This document shows, piece after piece, positions 4,755 to 6,855 of a stretch of 6,855 nt of DNA; within the stretch, counting starts at the first letter, position 1, and each line of letters begins with the position of its first letter. The notes beneath the pieces were generated by a model that was given only the letters and a program-made list of their open reading frames with translations, was not told the origin of the DNA and ran no database searches. The stretch spans positions 1 to 6,855 of the forward strand of contig JAKAFF010000074.1 in assembly GCA_021818045.1 (NCBI GenBank), given 5' to 3'. The DNA comes from a bacterium. Its GTDB lineage: Bacteria > Chlamydiota > Chlamydiia > Chlamydiales > SM23-39. The translations under genes were made by a program, and so were the position numbers.

Positions 4755-6855
4755 ATGTTTGATAAATTCACCAATCGCGCAAAGCAAGTTATCAAACTCG
4801 CCAAAAAAGAGGCGCAGCGGCTGAACCACAATTATTTGGGCACTGAGCACGTTCTTTTGGGCCTGCTCAAATTGGGCCAAGGAATCGCAGTCAACGTGCT
4901 GCGCAACATGAACTTGGACTATGATAGTGTGCGCGCGGAGGTCGAGCGGATCGTAGGTTTTGGTCCTGAGATCCAAGTATATGGAGATCCAGCGCTCACC
5001 GGCAAAGTGAAAAAGGTCTTTGAATTTGCCAATGAAGAAGCAGCCAATCTCAACCATAATTATGTTGGCACAGAGCATCTTTTGCTCGCCCTTTTGCGCC
5101 AAACCGACGGCGTGGCGGCGCAGGTACTCGAAAACTTAAATGCCAATTTGAAAGAGGTGCGCAAAGATGTACTCAAGGAGCTGGAGACGTTTAATTTGCA
5201 ACTCCCTCCGATGGGCGCCACTCCCCCATCCCCCCCCTCTGCTTCCTCTCGGCAACAAGGGGCTCCTCGAGAACCGACCGGCAGTGCGCCGCCCATTAAT
5301 GACAAGATGCCAGCGCTTAGGGCCTATGGGCACGATTTAACCGAGATGTGCCGCGAATCCAAAATGGATCCGGTCATTGGACGTAGAGACGAGGTGGAGA
5401 GGCTGATTTTGATTCTTTGCCGTCGGCGCAAAAACAACCCCGTTTTGATTGGGGAAGCAGGCGTTGGCAAGACAGCCATTGTGGAAGGGCTAGCCCACGC
5501 CATCGTCCGAGGCGAAGTGCCCGACAATTTGCGCAAAAAGAAGCTCATTTCCCTCGATCTGACATTGATGATTGCCGGCACCAAATATAGAGGGCAATTT
5601 GAAGAGCGGATCAAAGCCGTCATGGATGAAATCAAGAAAAACGGCAACGTCCTTTTATTCATCGACGAGATCCATACAATCGTCGGAGCGGGAGCTGCTG
5701 AAGGGGCCATTGACGCCTCTAACATTTTAAAACCCGCGCTTTCTCGAGGAGAGATCCAATGTATTGGAGCCACGACGCTAGATGAATATCGCAAACACAT
5801 CGAAAAAGATCCCGCTTTAGAGCGCAGATTCCAAAAGATTATTGTCCAGCCGCCCTCTGTTGAAGAGAGCATTTTGATCCTCAACGGACTCAAGGCCAAA
5901 TACGAAGAGCACCACAAGTGCATCTACACGGATGCCGCCGTCAAGGCAGCCGTCTACCAATCAGAGCGCTATATTTCTGGGCGTTTTTTACCAGACAAAG
6001 CGATCGACTTACTCGATGAAGCTGGAGCCAAAGCGCGCATCGGCATGTTGCATCAGCCCGCCAATTTAAGTGAGCTTGAAAAGCAAATCGAAGAGGCGCG
6101 TGTCGCCAAAGAAGAGTCGATCAGCAAGCAAGAGTATGAAAAAGCTGCCAAGCTGCGCGACAATGAAAAAACTTTACGCGAATCTCTGCAAAAAGCGCGC
6201 GCAGAGTGGGAGGCGCATAAAGATGAGCATAAGCCGATCGTCGATGAAGAAGACATTGCACATATCGTCGCAAGGCAAACGGGCATTCCCGTGACGCGTC
6301 TTACCGAAGGGGAGACCGAAAAAGTGCTCAAAATGGAAGAGACTTTACAGAAAAAAATTATTGGCCAAGACGATGCGCTGCGCACAGTTTGTCGGGCCAT
6401 TCGCCGCAGCCGCGCAGACATTAAAGATCCCAACCGCCCCATTGGAGCGTTCCTCTTTTTGGGCCCAACAGGTGTTGGCAAAACACATTTGGCGCGCCAA
6501 CTCGCCATCCATATGTTTGGCGGCGAAGATGCGCTCATCCAAGTCGACATGTCTGAGTACATGGAGAAATTTGCGATCAGCCGCATGACAGGATCCCCTC
6601 CCGGCTACGTGGGGTACGAAGAGGGGGGCCAACTCACTGAGCAAGTGCGTAGACGCCCCTATTCCGTCATCCTCTTTGACGAAGTTGAAAAAGCGCATCC
6701 CGACGTGATGAATCTTTTACTCCAGATTCTAGAAGAGGGGCGTTTAACCGACTCGGTGGGCCGCAAAATCGATTTTCGCAACACCATTATTATCATGACG
6801 TCGAACTTGGGCGCTGACCTAATCCGTAAATCGACAGAGGTAGGGTTTGGCGATC
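4755..6855 (+). CDS. clpC: ClpC, AAA+ unfoldase of the ClpCP protease (C-terminus beyond the window)
   Basis: This ATP-driven hexameric ring unfolds cytoplasmic proteins and feeds them to ClpP. The frame is open from the ATG to the right edge, giving 700 codons out of the roughly 810-860 usual for the family. Domains in order are: the double Clp-N repeat (NHNYLGTEHVLLGLL at 24 and NHNYVGTEHLLLALL at 100); a Pro/Ser-rich linker at about 150-184; AAA1 with Walker A GEAGVGKT at 233-240, Walker B LLFIDE at 300-305 and an arginine-bearing LERRFQ; a short coiled-coil middle region with a UVR motif (QEYEKAAKLRD, 459-469); and AAA2 with Walker A GPTGVGKT at 570-577 and Walker B VILFDE at 638-643. The short UVR-bearing middle domain distinguishes ClpC from ClpB, and the linker is rich for the family. 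The ClpP-binding loop and C-terminal D2 small domain lie in the final visible part or beyond the edge. It is transcribed divergently from lplA. Confidence 0.97.
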   Translation, partial: MFDKFTNRAKQVIKLAKKEAQRLNHNYLGTEHVLLGLLKLGQGIAVNVLRNMNLDYDSVRAEVERIVGFGPEIQVYGDPALTGKVKKVFEFANEEAANLNHNYVGTEHLLLALLRQTDGVAAQVLENLNANLKEVRKDVLKELETFNLQLPPMGATPPSPPSASSRQQGAPREPTGSAPPINDKMPALRAYGHDLTEMCRESKMDPVIGRRDEVERLILILCRRRKNNPVLIGEAGVGKTAIVEGLAHAIVRGEVPDNLRKKKLISLDLTLMIAGTKYRGQFEERIKAVMDEIKKNGNVLLFIDEIHTIVGAGAAEGAIDASNILKPALSRGEIQCIGATTLDEYRKHIEKDPALERRFQKIIVQPPSVEESILILNGLKAKYEEHHKCIYTDAAVKAAVYQSERYISGRFLPDKAIDLLDEAGAKARIGMLHQPANLSELEKQIEEARVAKEESISKQEYEKAAKLRDNEKTLRESLQKARAEWEAHKDEHKPIVDEEDIAHIVARQTGIPVTRLTEGETEKVLKMEETLQKKIIGQDDALRTVCRAIRRSRADIKDPNRPIGAFLFLGPTGVGKTHLARQLAIHMFGGEDALIQVDMSEYMEKFAISRMTGSPPGYVGYEEGGQLTEQVRRRPYSVILFDEVEKAHPDVMNLLLQILEEGRLTDSVGRKIDFRNTIIIMTSNLGADLIRKSTEVGFGD
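5223..5237 (+). repeat. Poly-C tracts (C5 and C8) inside the clpC linker
   Basis: A run of five C (5223-5227) and a run of eight C (5230-5237) encode part of the Pro/Ser linker between the ClpC N-domain and AAA1. A one-base slip in the C8 run would shift the frame before both ATPase modules. Such runs are prone to replication slippage and also to sequencing error. Here the frame is intact. Confidence 0.7.

Noticed and set aside
5324..5923. 199-residue open frame on the minus strand
   Set aside because: It is antisense to the conserved AAA1 region of clpC and is explained by the codon constraints of that gene.

Overview
The window looks like chromosomal DNA from a member of the Chlamydiae, probably an environmental (Parachlamydiales-type) lineage rather than Chlamydia itself. 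This is an inference. It rests on clpC lying beside an lplA-family gene, an arrangement I recall from Chlamydia, and on the general character of the proteins. A database search is needed to name the organism.

Layout: there are two divergent transcription units. On the minus strand, read from about 4457 down to 1, lies a compact four-gene unit. It holds a lipoate/octanoate transferase-ligase (lplA family), an archaeal/eukaryote-type prolyl-tRNA synthetase (proS), a membrane-anchored SurA/PpiD-like periplasmic folding factor, and the first 62 codons of an unidentified protein that leaves the window at base 1. Spacing is 3 bp, 51 bp and a 4-bp overlap, so the genes are probably co-transcribed and partly translationally coupled. 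On the plus strand, from 4755 to the right edge, lies the first 700 codons of clpC, the AAA+ unfoldase of the ClpCP protease.

The 297-bp divergent intergenic region (4458-4754) holds the most unusual structure in the window. It is a nearly perfect inverted repeat of 170 bp (4511-4680) with two 80-nt arms, a 42-bp uninterrupted perfect core and a 10-nt loop. TA dinucleotides lie just outside both ends. It looks most like a fold-back miniature transposable element (MITE), but could also act as a very long RNA hairpin in a leader transcript. A 13-bp sequence like its ends recurs immediately before the start codon of the SurA/PpiD-like gene.

Functionally, the genes cover cofactor attachment (lipoylation of 2-oxoacid dehydrogenases), translation and protein quality control on both sides of the inner membrane. 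They are mostly housekeeping. The points of interest are the palindromic element, the degenerate zinc site in ProRS, the LipM-like cysteine in the lipoate protein, and the Pro/Ser linker with a C8 tract in ClpC. I see no tRNA, rRNA, CRISPR array or complete transposase gene.
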